This document shows, in pieces, positions 24,436 through 32,762 of a stretch of 64,000 bases of DNA. The notes below the pieces were generated by a model. That model was not told where the DNA came from and did not search any database. It worked only from the letters and a program-made list of their open reading frames with translations. The stretch covers positions 6,947,001 to 7,011,000 of the forward strand of contig NZ_CP117709.1 of assembly GCF_028622875.1 (NCBI RefSeq), in the 5' to 3' direction. The translations under genes and the position numbers were made by a program. Position 1 is the first letter of the stretch. Each line of letters opens with the position of its first letter. Source of the DNA: Streptomyces sp. MMBL 11-1 (GTDB lineage: Bacteria; Actinomycetota; Actinomycetes; Streptomycetales; Streptomycetaceae).

Positions 24436-26306
24436 CGGCCGATCTGCTCGACGCCGTGCTCGATGACACGGTCGGGGACTACGCCCTGATCTGTCGCAGT
24501 GACGAACGCGGCCGACACGTGCAAGTGATCGCGGGGGAGACCGGTCGTCCCGCGTCGCTCGCGGCGATCGACTTCCCTCGCCGCCCGGCCGCCGGCACCG
24601 CCTCCAGCGACATGCTGGTCGTGGTCCCCTACCGGCAGCTCGCCGAGCGCGGTCATCCCGCGGTCGACGACGGCGCGCCCCTCCTCGCGATGCGGGTGAC
24701 GGCCCAGGAGCGCCACCCGGTCCCCTCGGTGCTCGGCCGGCTGCCGGACCGCCGCGTAAGCCTGGAGAACGGTCACTTCGACGCGGACGACCGTGAGTAC
24801 GCCCAGTGCGTCGCATCGGTGCTGGCCGACGAGATCGGCACCGGGCAGGGAGCCAACTTCGTCATCAAGCGCACCTACCTCGCCGACGTCGTCGATCCCG
24901 GTCCGGACGCCGCCCTGTCGGCGTTCCGTCACCTGCTCGCGGCCGAGCGGGGAGCGTACTGGACCTTTCTGGTGCGCACCGCCGGATCCACCATCGTCGG
25001 CGCTTCACCGGAGCGCCATGTCGGTCTGATCGACGACGTCGTCCGGATGAACCCGATCAGCGGCACCTACCGCTACCCGGCCGGCGGCCCGACGCTGAGC
25101 GGTGTGACCGACTTCCTCGCCGACCGCAAGGAGGCCGAGGAGCTGTACATGGTGGTCGACGAGGAACTGAAGATGATGTGCCGGCTCTGTCTGCCCGGGA
25201 CGGTGTCGGTGACCGGCCCGCACCTCAAGGAGATGGCCAGGGTCGCGCACACGGAGTACCACATCGAGGGACGCACGGACCGGGGCGTCCCGGAACTGCT
25301 GCGCGAGACGATGTTCGCGCCCACGGTCACCGGCAGCCCGGTCGAGAACGCGGCACGGGTGATCCAGCGCCACGAGCCGGGCGGCCGACGCTATTACAGC
25401 GGCATCATCGGCCTGGTCGGCAGCGACGGCGCCGGCCGCCCCACGCTGGACTCGGCGATCGTGATCCGCACCGCCGAGATCGACCCCGCCGGGCGCCTGT
25501 CCCTCTCGGTCGGCTCCACCCTGGTGCGCCACTCCGATCCGCTGGGCGAGGTGGCCGAGACCCGGGCGAAGGCCTCGGCCCTGCTGGCGGCGTTCGGGGA
25601 GACGGAGCCCCGCCGAGGGTTCGCCGCCCACCCCGAGGTGCTCTCCTCCCTGCGCCGGCGCAATGAGGGCATCGCCGGCTTCTGGACCACGTCCGACCCC
25701 GTGGGACACGCCCGCTCCACCGCGCTGGACGGGCACAAGGTGCTGGTCGTCGATGCCGAGGACACCTTCACCTCCATGCTCGAACACCAACTGCGCGCGC
25801 TGGGGCTCGGCGTCACGGTGCGGCGTTTCGACGAACCGTACGAGACCCGGGACCACGACATGGTCATCCTGGGCCCCGGACCGGGTGATCCCCGCGACCC
25901 CGGCGATCCGAAGGTCGCCGCGCTGGACGCCGTCATCGCTGAACTGCTCGCCGCGCGCCGTCCGATGCTGGCCGTCTGCCTGAGCCATCAGGTCCTCTGC
26001 CGACGGCTCGGCCTCCCCGTGCTGCGGCGCGCCCGGCCCAACCAGGGCGTGCAGCGGCGGATCAGTCTCTTCGGCAAGTCCGAACGCGTGGCCTTCTACA
26101 ACACCTACGAGGCCCGTGCCACCGCCGACCGCCGGGACACGGGAGCGGGAGTGCCGGTGGAGATCTGCGGCGATCCGGACACCGGGGAGATACACGCGCT
26201 GCGCGGCCACCGGTTCGCCTCGTTGCAGTTCCACCCGGAGTCGCTGCTCACGGTCGACGGGCCTCGCATCCTCACTGACATGACGGAATGGGTACTGGGC
26301 GAATGA
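24432..26306 (+). CDS. phzE: 2-Amino-2-desoxyisochorismate synthase PhzE
   Basis: A 624-residue fusion of a chorismate-binding (TrpE-like) domain, about 1-410, with a class I glutamine amidotransferase, about 430-624. The first part shows FLVRTAGSTIVGASPERHVG, RMNPISGTYRYP and ARVAHTEYHIEGRTDRG. The second shows VILGPGPGDPRDP, the nucleophile Cys516 in LAVCLSHQVLC, and QFHPESLLT with the His-Glu pair. It converts chorismate and glutamine to ADIC, the committed step of the pathway. GTG start within the phzD stop. Confidence 0.95.
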   Translation: MTADLLDAVLDDTVGDYALICRSDERGRHVQVIAGETGRPASLAAIDFPRRPAAGTASSDMLVVVPYRQLAERGHPAVDDGAPLLAMRVTAQERHPVPSVLGRLPDRRVSLENGHFDADDREYAQCVASVLADEIGTGQGANFVIKRTYLADVVDPGPDAALSAFRHLLAAERGAYWTFLVRTAGSTIVGASPERHVGLIDDVVRMNPISGTYRYPAGGPTLSGVTDFLADRKEAEELYMVVDEELKMMCRLCLPGTVSVTGPHLKEMARVAHTEYHIEGRTDRGVPELLRETMFAPTVTGSPVENAARVIQRHEPGGRRYYSGIIGLVGSDGAGRPTLDSAIVIRTAEIDPAGRLSLSVGSTLVRHSDPLGEVAETRAKASALLAAFGETEPRRGFAAHPEVLSSLRRRNEGIAGFWTTSDPVGHARSTALDGHKVLVVDAEDTFTSMLEHQLRALGLGVTVRRFDEPYETRDHDMVILGPGPGDPRDPGDPKVAALDAVIAELLAARRPMLAVCLSHQVLCRRLGLPVLRRARPNQGVQRRISLFGKSERVAFYNTYEARATADRRDTGAGVPVEICGDPDTGEIHALRGHRFASLQFHPESLLTVDGPRILTDMTEWVLGE

Positions 26307-27478
26307 ATCCAAGGGAACGGACGAACCCCATGAACCTGGAGATCGCCTGGTGGGATCTTCAGGACGCCTTCACCACGGTGGACGACCTCGAACGGCACCT
26401 GCGCGAGGACGGCGTCGTCGAGGAGTGGAAGCAGGTCAGCGGCCTGCACGAGAAGCACTGGATCGCCGACCGGGCAGGCAACCGCTGGGGCGCGGTCATG
26501 ATCTGGGACGGCGAGCGTCCCGCCGGCCTCCCCGAGAACAAGGCCGCGCAGCTGATCGGCGCTCCCGTGACGCACCGCGAGCGGTTCGAGGTCCAGGCCG
26601 CGGTGCGCGGGCCGGGCAGCGGACGCGGCGCCTCCCATCGGTACGTCGTCGTCGACGCCTTCGCGAACGAGCCCCTCCGGGGCAATCCGGTCGCGGTCTT
26701 CTTCGGGGCGAGCGACCTGACCGCCGATCGGATGCAGCGGATAGCGCAGGAGATGAACCTCTCCGAGGTGACGTTCCTGCTGCCGCCCACCACCGGTGAC
26801 GCGGACCTGCGGGTCAGGATCTTCACCCCGGTCAACGAACTGCCCTTCGCCGGGCACCCGTTGCTTGGGACCGCCGTCGCGGTCGCACTGGACCGCGGAA
26901 GGGACCGGCTGCGGCTGGAGACCGCGATGGGCGTCGTGCCCTTCGAGGTCGTCCGCGCTCCCGGCGGAGACAGGGCGCATGTCTCGATGGAGCAGCCGAT
27001 CCCCGAGTGGCGCCCCTACGAGCACGCCGACGCCCTGCTCGCGGCGCTGGGCCTCGACTCCTCCACCCTGCCGGTGGAGATCTACCGCAACGGCCCCCGG
27101 CATGTGTTCGTCGGACTTCCCGACGTCGCCGCGCTCAACGCCCTGCACCCCGACCACCGGGCGCTGGCCGCGTTCGAGGACATGGCCGCGAACTGCTTCG
27201 CCCCGGACGGCGAGCACTGGCAGACCCGGATGTTCTCGCCCGCGTACGGCGTGGTCGAGGACGCGGCGACCGGCTCCGCGGCCGGCCCGCTCGCCATCCA
27301 CCTGGCCCGGCACGGACTGGTCCCGTACGGCAGGACCATCGAGATCCACCAGGGGGTCCGGCTCGGCAGGCGCTCGGTCATGGCCGCCGAGGCGACGGTC
27401 GACACCGCCGGAGAGATCGACCGCGTACGGGTCGGCGGCCACGGGGTCGTCGCCGCGGAGGGCACCATCCGCGTCTGA
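26303..27478 (+). CDS. phzF: PhzF isomerase fused to an N-terminal YdhR-like domain
   Basis: The C-terminal part (from HRYVVVDAFANEP, residue 112) is a full PhzF: catalytic Glu in MNLSEVTFLLP, His in FAGHPLLGT, and DAATGSAAGPLA. PhzF isomerises dihydro-3-hydroxyanthranilate to the reactive aminoketone. The first about 110 residues are extra. They read like a dimeric alpha-beta-barrel of the YdhR/ABM type, for example SGLHEKHWIADRAGNRWGAV. Known PhzF proteins are about 280 residues, so this one is about 110 longer. The start at 26303 overlaps the phzE stop (ATGA); ATG 26330 is an alternative and still keeps the extra domain. Confidence 0.9.
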   Translation: MNPRERTNPMNLEIAWWDLQDAFTTVDDLERHLREDGVVEEWKQVSGLHEKHWIADRAGNRWGAVMIWDGERPAGLPENKAAQLIGAPVTHRERFEVQAAVRGPGSGRGASHRYVVVDAFANEPLRGNPVAVFFGASDLTADRMQRIAQEMNLSEVTFLLPPTTGDADLRVRIFTPVNELPFAGHPLLGTAVAVALDRGRDRLRLETAMGVVPFEVVRAPGGDRAHVSMEQPIPEWRPYEHADALLAALGLDSSTLPVEIYRNGPRHVFVGLPDVAALNALHPDHRALAAFEDMAANCFAPDGEHWQTRMFSPAYGVVEDAATGSAAGPLAIHLARHGLVPYGRTIEIHQGVRLGRRSVMAAEATVDTAGEIDRVRVGGHGVVAAEGTIRV

Positions 27479-27488
27479 CGGGGGAGAA

Positions 27489-28124
27489 GTGAGCAGCGAA
27501 CTGGAAAGCATCACCGGCGTCGTCGACCTCGACTTCCCGGAATACGACAACCCGCCCCCCGAACCGATGAAGCCGGCCCTCGCCTGGTTGCGAGCGGCCG
27601 TCGAGGGCGGTGTCCGCGAACCGTACGCCCTGGCCCTGGCCACGACCGACAGCGCCGGCCGCCCCTCCAACCGGATGGTCGCCGTCAGCGACGCGTCCAC
27701 CGAGGGGCTGCTGTTCACCACGCACAGCACCAGCCGCAAGGGCCGTGAGATCGCCGCGACGGGCTGGGCGTCGGGCCTGTTCTACTGGCGGGAGACCGCA
27801 CGGCAGCTGTGCTTCTCGGGCCCCGTGGCCCTGTTGGACGAAGAGGAGAACGACCGGCTCTGGCACGGCCGCGCGCCCGGTCTGCACCCGATGACCACCG
27901 CCTCCAGGCAGAGCGAGTCGCTCGACGATCCCCGGCGGCTGCGGCAGGAAGCCGACCGGTTCGCGGCCGAGGGCGCCCCCCTGCCGCGACCGGAGCGCTT
28001 CGTCGGATACCGGCTCCGGCCGCACTCCGTGGAGTTCTGGTCCGCCGCGGAGAGCCGCCTCCACCGGCGGCTGCGATACGAGCGGACGGACACCGGATGG
28101 CATGTCACCAGGCTCCAGCCGTGA
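27489..28124 (+). CDS. phzG: FMN-dependent oxidase PhzG
   Basis: A 211-residue pyridoxamine 5'-phosphate oxidase-fold protein, started at a GTG behind GGGGAGAA. Family signs are the FMN-binding segments RPSNRMVAVSDAS, THSTSRKGREIA and GLFYWRETARQLCFSG, and the C-terminal LHRRLRYERTDTGWHVTRLQP. PhzG oxidises the reduced tricyclic intermediate towards phenazine-1-carboxylic or 1,6-dicarboxylic acid. It lies 10 bp after phzF and 49 bp before the BVMO gene, which has its own ribosome site. Confidence 0.93.
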   Translation: MSSELESITGVVDLDFPEYDNPPPEPMKPALAWLRAAVEGGVREPYALALATTDSAGRPSNRMVAVSDASTEGLLFTTHSTSRKGREIAATGWASGLFYWRETARQLCFSGPVALLDEEENDRLWHGRAPGLHPMTTASRQSESLDDPRRLRQEADRFAAEGAPLPRPERFVGYRLRPHSVEFWSAAESRLHRRLRYERTDTGWHVTRLQP

Positions 28125-28173
28125 TCCTCGGCACCGCGCACGCCCACACCCGTCGAAGCTTCGAAAGGCAGCC

Positions 28174-29796
28174 ATGAAGGACCGACCGACCCACCTGGAC
28201 TCCATCGTCATCGGTGCCGGAATCGCCGGCATCTACATGCTGCACAAACTGCGGGACGAGGCCGGCCTCACCGTACGAGCCTTCGACAAGGCCGGCGACG
28301 TCGGCGGCACCTGGTACTGGAACCGCTACCCGGGCGCGGCCGCGGACGTCGACAGCATCGTCTACCGCTACTCCTTCGACAAGGAGATGCTGCGGGAGTG
28401 GCAGTGGAAGACCCGCTACGCCACACAGCCGGAGATCCTCGCCTACCTGAAGGCGGTCGTCGACCGGCACGACCTGCGCAAGGACATCCAGTTCGACACG
28501 GCCGTCGAGTCGCTGACGTACGACGGAGCGACCCGGCTGTGGACCGCGCGGACCGACAGCGGCGAGGTTTTCACCGCGCGGTACGTGGTCAGCGCGCTCG
28601 GACCGCTGTCGAGCGCCAACTTCCCGGACATCCCGGGCCGTGAGAACTTCGCCGGCCCGATCGTGCACACGGGGGCCTGGCCCGCGGACCTCGACATCGC
28701 GGGCAAGCGCGTCGGGGTCGTCGGCACCGGCTCCACCGGTACGCAGTTCATCTGCGCGGCCGCCAGGACGGTCGAGCACCTCACGGTCTTCCAGCGCTCC
28801 GCGCAGTACGTCGTTCCCTCCGGCGACAGGCCGCTCAGCGAGGAGTACCTGGCGGAGGTCCGGGAGAACTACGACGAGATCTGGGAACAGGTCTTCGACT
28901 CCCGGGTCGGCTGCGGATTCGAGGAGAGCCGGACTCCGGCGATGAGCGTCTCCGCGGCCGAACGCGAGCGCGTCTTCGAGGAGGGATGGCAGGCGGGCAA
29001 CGGCTTCCGGTTCATGTTCGGCACGTTCGCGGACCTTCCCTTCGACCCGGCGGCCAACGAAGCCGCCGCCTCCTTCATCCGCTCGAAGATCCAGCAGACC
29101 GTGCGGGACCCGGAGACGGCCCGCAAGCTCATGCCGACGGACTTCTACGCCAAGCGGCCGATCTGCAACACCGGTTACTACGAGACCTACAACCGCGACA
29201 ACGTCACCCTGGTGTCCACCAAGGAGACCCCGATAGCGAGGATCACACCGACCGGTGTGGTCACCGAGGACGGAACGGAGCACGAACTGGACGTCCTGGT
29301 CTTCGCCACCGGCTTCGACGCCATGGAGGGCGGCTACCACCAAATGGACATACGAGGGCGCGACGGCGTGCGGCTGGGGGAGCACTGGGGCGACGCTCCG
29401 AGCAGCTACCTCGGCATCGCCATGAACGGATTCCCCAACCTCTTCATGGTCTTCGGACCCAACAGCGTCTTCTGCAACCTGCCGCCCGGACTGGAGACCC
29501 AGGTCGAGTGGATCGCGCGGCTGGTCGGCGCGGCGGAGGAGCGCGGGATCACCCGCATAGAGGCGACCGCCGCCGCCGAGGAGGGCTGGACCACACAGTG
29601 CCGGGAGATGGCGGAGCACAGCCTGTTCGCCCAGACCGAGTCCTGGATCTTCGGCACGAACATTCCCGGCCGCAAGCGGCGCACGCTGTTCTTCTTCGGC
29701 GGCCTCGGCGCCTACCGGCAGCGGCTGAGCGAGATCGTCGCCGCCGGCTACGAGGGCTTCACCCTCGACGGCCGGACGGCGCCCGTGGCGGTCTGA
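28174..29796 (+). CDS. Baeyer-Villiger-type flavin monooxygenase in the phz operon
   Basis: A 540-residue class B flavoprotein. The FAD motif is SIVIGAGIAGIYML at the N-terminus, the NADPH motif is VGVVGTGSTGTQF, and between them is a textbook BVMO fingerprint FAGPIVHTGAWP (FxGxxxHxxxWP) at residues 159-170. Length matches cyclohexanone-type BVMOs. ATG 28174 has GAAAGG upstream. It sits directly after phzG and before a terminator, so it belongs to the phz transcript. A phenazine has no ketone in the usual form, so it may hydroxylate, oxidise a prenyl side chain after ketone formation, or act on an unstable precursor. Confidence 0.9.
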   Translation: MKDRPTHLDSIVIGAGIAGIYMLHKLRDEAGLTVRAFDKAGDVGGTWYWNRYPGAAADVDSIVYRYSFDKEMLREWQWKTRYATQPEILAYLKAVVDRHDLRKDIQFDTAVESLTYDGATRLWTARTDSGEVFTARYVVSALGPLSSANFPDIPGRENFAGPIVHTGAWPADLDIAGKRVGVVGTGSTGTQFICAAARTVEHLTVFQRSAQYVVPSGDRPLSEEYLAEVRENYDEIWEQVFDSRVGCGFEESRTPAMSVSAAERERVFEEGWQAGNGFRFMFGTFADLPFDPAANEAAASFIRSKIQQTVRDPETARKLMPTDFYAKRPICNTGYYETYNRDNVTLVSTKETPIARITPTGVVTEDGTEHELDVLVFATGFDAMEGGYHQMDIRGRDGVRLGEHWGDAPSSYLGIAMNGFPNLFMVFGPNSVFCNLPPGLETQVEWIARLVGAAEERGITRIEATAAAEEGWTTQCREMAEHSLFAQTESWIFGTNIPGRKRRTLFFFGGLGAYRQRLSEIVAAGYEGFTLDGRTAPVAV

Positions 29797-29806
29797 GCCA
29801 GGGCAC

Positions 29807-29844
29807 GGCGCGGCCGGCGGAACTCGCGCTCCGTCGGCCGCGCC
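29807..29844 (+). terminator. Terminator after the phz/BVMO operon
   Basis: Stem with arms GGCGCGGCCGGCGGA (29807-29821) and TCCGTCGGCCGCGCC (29830-29844), one mismatch, 8-base loop, 11 bp after the BVMO stop. It separates this operon from the next unit starting near 29933. Confidence 0.75.
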
Positions 29845-29892
29845 GGCTCGATCGAATTACCTCCGACGCGCATTCCGTATGAGTCAACGCAG

Positions 29893-29932
29893 CTGTTGTC
29901 CAGGGCTTTTGGCCGTCGATATTTTGGGCGTC
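29893..29932 (+). promoter_or_regulatory. Candidate promoter for the ABM/PhzS/UbiA unit, possibly leaderless
   Basis: TTGTCC at 29896-29901 is followed after 18 bases by TATTTT at 29920-29925, which ends 7 bp before the ATG at 29933. Transcription would then begin at or next to the start codon, and no clear ribosome site is seen before that ATG. The 9-mer CTGTTGTCC (29893-29901) recurs exactly at 32690-32698, upstream of the mevalonate operon. Confidence 0.4.
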
Positions 29933-30262
29933 ATGAGTGAGACGATAATTCGCCCGAGTGGCCATCTCGTAACTCTGGTCAATGTCTTCGATGTGGATCC
30001 GGTGAAACAGGAAGAACTCGTCACCGTACTCAACGAGGGACTTGAGAAGGTCTTCCGCCACCGGCCCGGATTCGTGTCCGCGCACATCCTCGCCTCCAAG
30101 GACGGCAGCCGCGTCGTGAACTACGTCCAGTGGCGCAGCGCGCAGGACATCCAGAACACCCTCGCCGACCCCGCCGCGCAGGAGTACGCGCGGCGCACGG
30201 GCGCGCTCGGAAAGCCCGCGCCCGCCGTGTACTCGGTGGTCGCGGCGGTCACCGCCGCCTGA
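29933..30262 (+). CDS. Antibiotic-biosynthesis monooxygenase (ABM) domain protein
   Basis: A 109-residue single-domain dimeric alpha-beta-barrel protein: HLVTLVNVFDVDPVKQEELVTVLNEGLEKVF, then RPGFVSAHILASKDGSRVVNYVQWRSAQDIQ. This is the ABM family shape, whose members oxidise aromatic intermediates without cofactor or act as small stabilising partners. It opens the second unit of the phenazine cluster, 42 bp before the PhzS-like gene. A role in oxidising a dihydrophenazine or assisting the next monooxygenase is plausible but not shown. Confidence 0.82.
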   Translation: MSETIIRPSGHLVTLVNVFDVDPVKQEELVTVLNEGLEKVFRHRPGFVSAHILASKDGSRVVNYVQWRSAQDIQNTLADPAAQEYARRTGALGKPAPAVYSVVAAVTAA

Positions 30263-30303
30263 CCCGTCCCACGCCCGCCCCGGGCAGAAGGGTGACAGCC
30301 GCC

Positions 30304-31500
30304 ATGAGCAAGGCTGCACAGACCGCCGTCGTGATAGCCGGCGCGGGCATCGGAGGCCTCACGGCCGCGCTCGCCCTGCACGCACGAGGGCTCCCCGCCA
30401 CCGTCCTGGAGGCCGCCGCGGAGATCCGGCCGCTCGGTGTCGGTATCAATATCCAGCCCGCGGCGGTCGCCGAGCTGATCGGACTCGGTCTCGGCGACGC
30501 TCTGGCGGCCACGGGGATACCCACCCGCGAGCACCGGTACCTGAACCACCGCGGGGCCACCCTGTGGACCGAACCGCGAGGTGCGGCGGCAGGTCATCCG
30601 GCGCCGCAGTACTCCCTCCACCGGGGCGAGTTGCAGATGCTGCTGCTCGAAGCGGTGAAGGAGCGGCTCGGGGCCCGGGCGATCCGCACCGCGACCGAGG
30701 TGCGCGGATTCCACCAGGCCGGAGACCGGGTGTTCGTGCACACGACCACGCCGTCCGGCGAGGCGGAGGTGACCGAGGCGGACGTGCTGATCGGCGCGGA
30801 CGGACTGCGATCGGCGGTACGGTCCCAACTGCACCCGGACGAACCGCCCCTGCGCACGACGGCGGTGCGGATGTGGCGGGGGCTGACCGAGCTGCCCGCG
30901 TTCATCGACGGGCGGACGATGATCATCGCTGCCGACGACCGGGCCAGCCGGTTCGTCGCCTACCCGTGCTCCAGGCGGCACGCCGAGCGCGGCACCGTCC
31001 TGCTCAACTGGGTCTGCCTGGCCGTTGCCGAGGGCGGCGGCCCGGGCTCCGGTGTCGAACCGGGCCGACTGGAGGACCTGCTGCCGCACTTCGCGGACTG
31101 GGAGTTCGACTGGCTCGACATCCGCGGGACGCTCGCGGCCAGCCCCGAGATCCTGCACTACCCGATGGTCGACCGCGACCCGCTGCCCACCTGGGGCGAC
31201 TCGCGGGTCACCGTCCTCGGTGACGCGGCCCATCCGATGTATCCCATCGGCGCGAACGGCGCGAGCCAGGCCGTCCTCGACGGTGTCGCGGTGGCGGCCG
31301 AGCTGTCCGGGGGCGGTGATCCCGCCGCCGCGCTCCACCGGTACGAGGCGGCCCGCCGGCCCGCCACGACCGCGATCGTGGAGGCCAACCGCGCGATGGA
31401 CCGTTCCGAACGCGCCCTCGCCGCACGCCTGGACGGCGATGTCTCCACCGAACTCCGCACCATCACCGATGACTACCGCGCGGCCGTCGAACGGCCGTGA
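30304..31500 (+). CDS. FAD-dependent aromatic hydroxylase, PhzS-like
   Basis: A 398-residue class A flavoprotein hydroxylase, close to PhzS (about 400 residues) in layout. Motifs are VVIAGAGIGGLTAALALHARG, the DG motif DVLIGADGLRSAVRSQ and the second FAD motif VTVLGDAAHPMYPIGANGASQA. PhzS-type enzymes decarboxylate and hydroxylate phenazine-1-carboxylates at C1, giving 1-hydroxyphenazine or pyocyanin-like products. Here that would create the phenolic ring that a prenyltransferase could accept. The next gene begins close by, with a GTGA overlap as an alternative start. Confidence 0.88.
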   Translation: MSKAAQTAVVIAGAGIGGLTAALALHARGLPATVLEAAAEIRPLGVGINIQPAAVAELIGLGLGDALAATGIPTREHRYLNHRGATLWTEPRGAAAGHPAPQYSLHRGELQMLLLEAVKERLGARAIRTATEVRGFHQAGDRVFVHTTTPSGEAEVTEADVLIGADGLRSAVRSQLHPDEPPLRTTAVRMWRGLTELPAFIDGRTMIIAADDRASRFVAYPCSRRHAERGTVLLNWVCLAVAEGGGPGSGVEPGRLEDLLPHFADWEFDWLDIRGTLAASPEILHYPMVDRDPLPTWGDSRVTVLGDAAHPMYPIGANGASQAVLDGVAVAAELSGGGDPAAALHRYEAARRPATTAIVEANRAMDRSERALAARLDGDVSTELRTITDDYRAAVERP

Positions 31501-31583
31501 CCGACGCCGGGCCCGCTCACCCGGGCAGGCCCTCCGTCCCAGCGCCTGCTTCTTTCGTTCCGAACGAGAAGGGTACGCACTCC

Positions 31584-32585
31584 GTGTCCAGCACGAGCGC
31601 CACCACACTCGGCTCACAACTCGCCGAGGTATTCACCGACTCCCGCGGCGTGCCCGTCGAACGTGCCCCCCTGGGCACGCGCCTCAAGTACGCCCTCGTC
31701 ATCCGCCGCATCGAGTTCCTCCCGATCCACCTGGTCATCGGCCTCGTGCCGACCGTGCTGGGAGCCCGTACCTGGGGTGAACTCGCCTCGGTGAACGCGA
31801 TCGTCGCCTTCCTGTTCTGCGTCACCCACATGCAGGTCGCGGACATGCTGAACGCCCTGGCCGACCGCCGGCTGGACGCCACGTACAAGGCCCGCCAGCC
31901 CCAGGCCGTCTACGGCCTGGGCGTACGCAAGGTCATCGTCCACATCGCGGTCACGACAGCCCTCTACCTCGGCGCGTCGGTCTTCCTCGCCGTCCGCACC
32001 GGCCACTGGGACCTGGTGGTGATCGCGTTCGCCGGCTGGCTGACGGGCGTCCAGTACTCGCTGCCCCCGCTGCATCTCAAGAGCGCCGGAATCCGGCAGC
32101 TGCCCACCCTGCAGTTCGGTTGCGTCTTCATCCCCGGCATCTTCGCCCTGCGGTCCTTCGAGCACGGCCTGGAGTGGGGCAGCGTCGTGATCATCATCGG
32201 CCTGTCGCTGGCGCTGACGGGCACGTTCGTCACCAACCACGCCGAGGACTACCTGGAGGACCGGCAGTTCGGCATCCGCACCTACGTCCTCGCCCTGGGG
32301 ATCCGCCGGGCGATGCTGGTGCAGTCGACGATGCTCGCCATCGGCGCGCTCCTCGTCCTCGGCGCGGCCTGGTTCGCGTCCGGCTTCACCTGGGGGCTGG
32401 TCCTCTACGCCGTTGTCTGGGTGGTCACCCAGCGCTTCATGTGGACGGTCACCCGGGGCACCCGCGGCTCGTTCGACGAAGCGCTCGCCACCGTGCGCAA
32501 GCACGCGCTGTCGCTGCCGTACCACGGTGTGGCGATGGGCTTCACGAACGTGGCCCTGGCCCTCTTCGTCCTCGGGGGGCGCTGA
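31584..32585 (+). CDS. UbiA-family membrane prenyltransferase
   Basis: A 333-residue polytopic membrane protein with about eight helices and both aspartate motifs of the UbiA superfamily. The first is NALADRRLD (NxxxDxxxD, residues 90-98) and the second NHAEDYLED (DxxxD at 222-226), which bind the Mg-diphosphate. GTG 31584 is chosen for its GAGAAGGG site 10 bases upstream; GTG 31497 overlapping the hydroxylase stop is the alternative. Between phenazine-modifying genes and a complete mevalonate operon, the likely role is attaching a prenyl group to the phenazine. UbiA-type phenazine prenyltransferases are known from marine Streptomyces. It could instead be a quinone or lipid enzyme. Confidence 0.88.
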   Translation: MSSTSATTLGSQLAEVFTDSRGVPVERAPLGTRLKYALVIRRIEFLPIHLVIGLVPTVLGARTWGELASVNAIVAFLFCVTHMQVADMLNALADRRLDATYKARQPQAVYGLGVRKVIVHIAVTTALYLGASVFLAVRTGHWDLVVIAFAGWLTGVQYSLPPLHLKSAGIRQLPTLQFGCVFIPGIFALRSFEHGLEWGSVVIIIGLSLALTGTFVTNHAEDYLEDRQFGIRTYVLALGIRRAMLVQSTMLAIGALLVLGAAWFASGFTWGLVLYAVVWVVTQRFMWTVTRGTRGSFDEALATVRKHALSLPYHGVAMGFTNVALALFVLGGR

Positions 32586-32606
32586 GACCGTGGCCGGTGG
32601 ACCGGC

Positions 32607-32627
32607 GCCGGCGGTGACCCCGCCGGC
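32607..32627 (+). terminator. Probable terminator after the prenyltransferase
   Basis: Perfect 8-bp arms GCCGGCGG and CCGCCGGC around a 5-base loop, 22 bp after the UbiA gene stop, in a C/G-rich run. It is followed by a candidate promoter for the mevalonate operon. Confidence 0.5.
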
Positions 32628-32689
32628 CCGGCCCCCGGCCCCCGGCGACCGGGGAACGTCATGCGAGCATTTCCGGCGATTCCATGGAT

Positions 32690-32757
32690 CTGTTGTCCGC
32701 CGCTATCCGGTCATGGATTCTCGACGGAGAAATTCGACGCAGGGAAAAAGGAGTTGA
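32690..32757 (+). promoter_or_regulatory. Candidate promoter region of the mevalonate operon
   Basis: CTGTTGTCC at 32690-32698 matches exactly the 9-mer upstream of the ABM/PhzS/UbiA unit, and a weak A/T-rich hexamer (ATTCTC or GATTCT) lies about 17-18 bases further on. The ribosome site AAGGAG for mevalonate kinase is at 32748-32753. Confidence 0.35.
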
Positions 32758-32762
32758 GTGCG

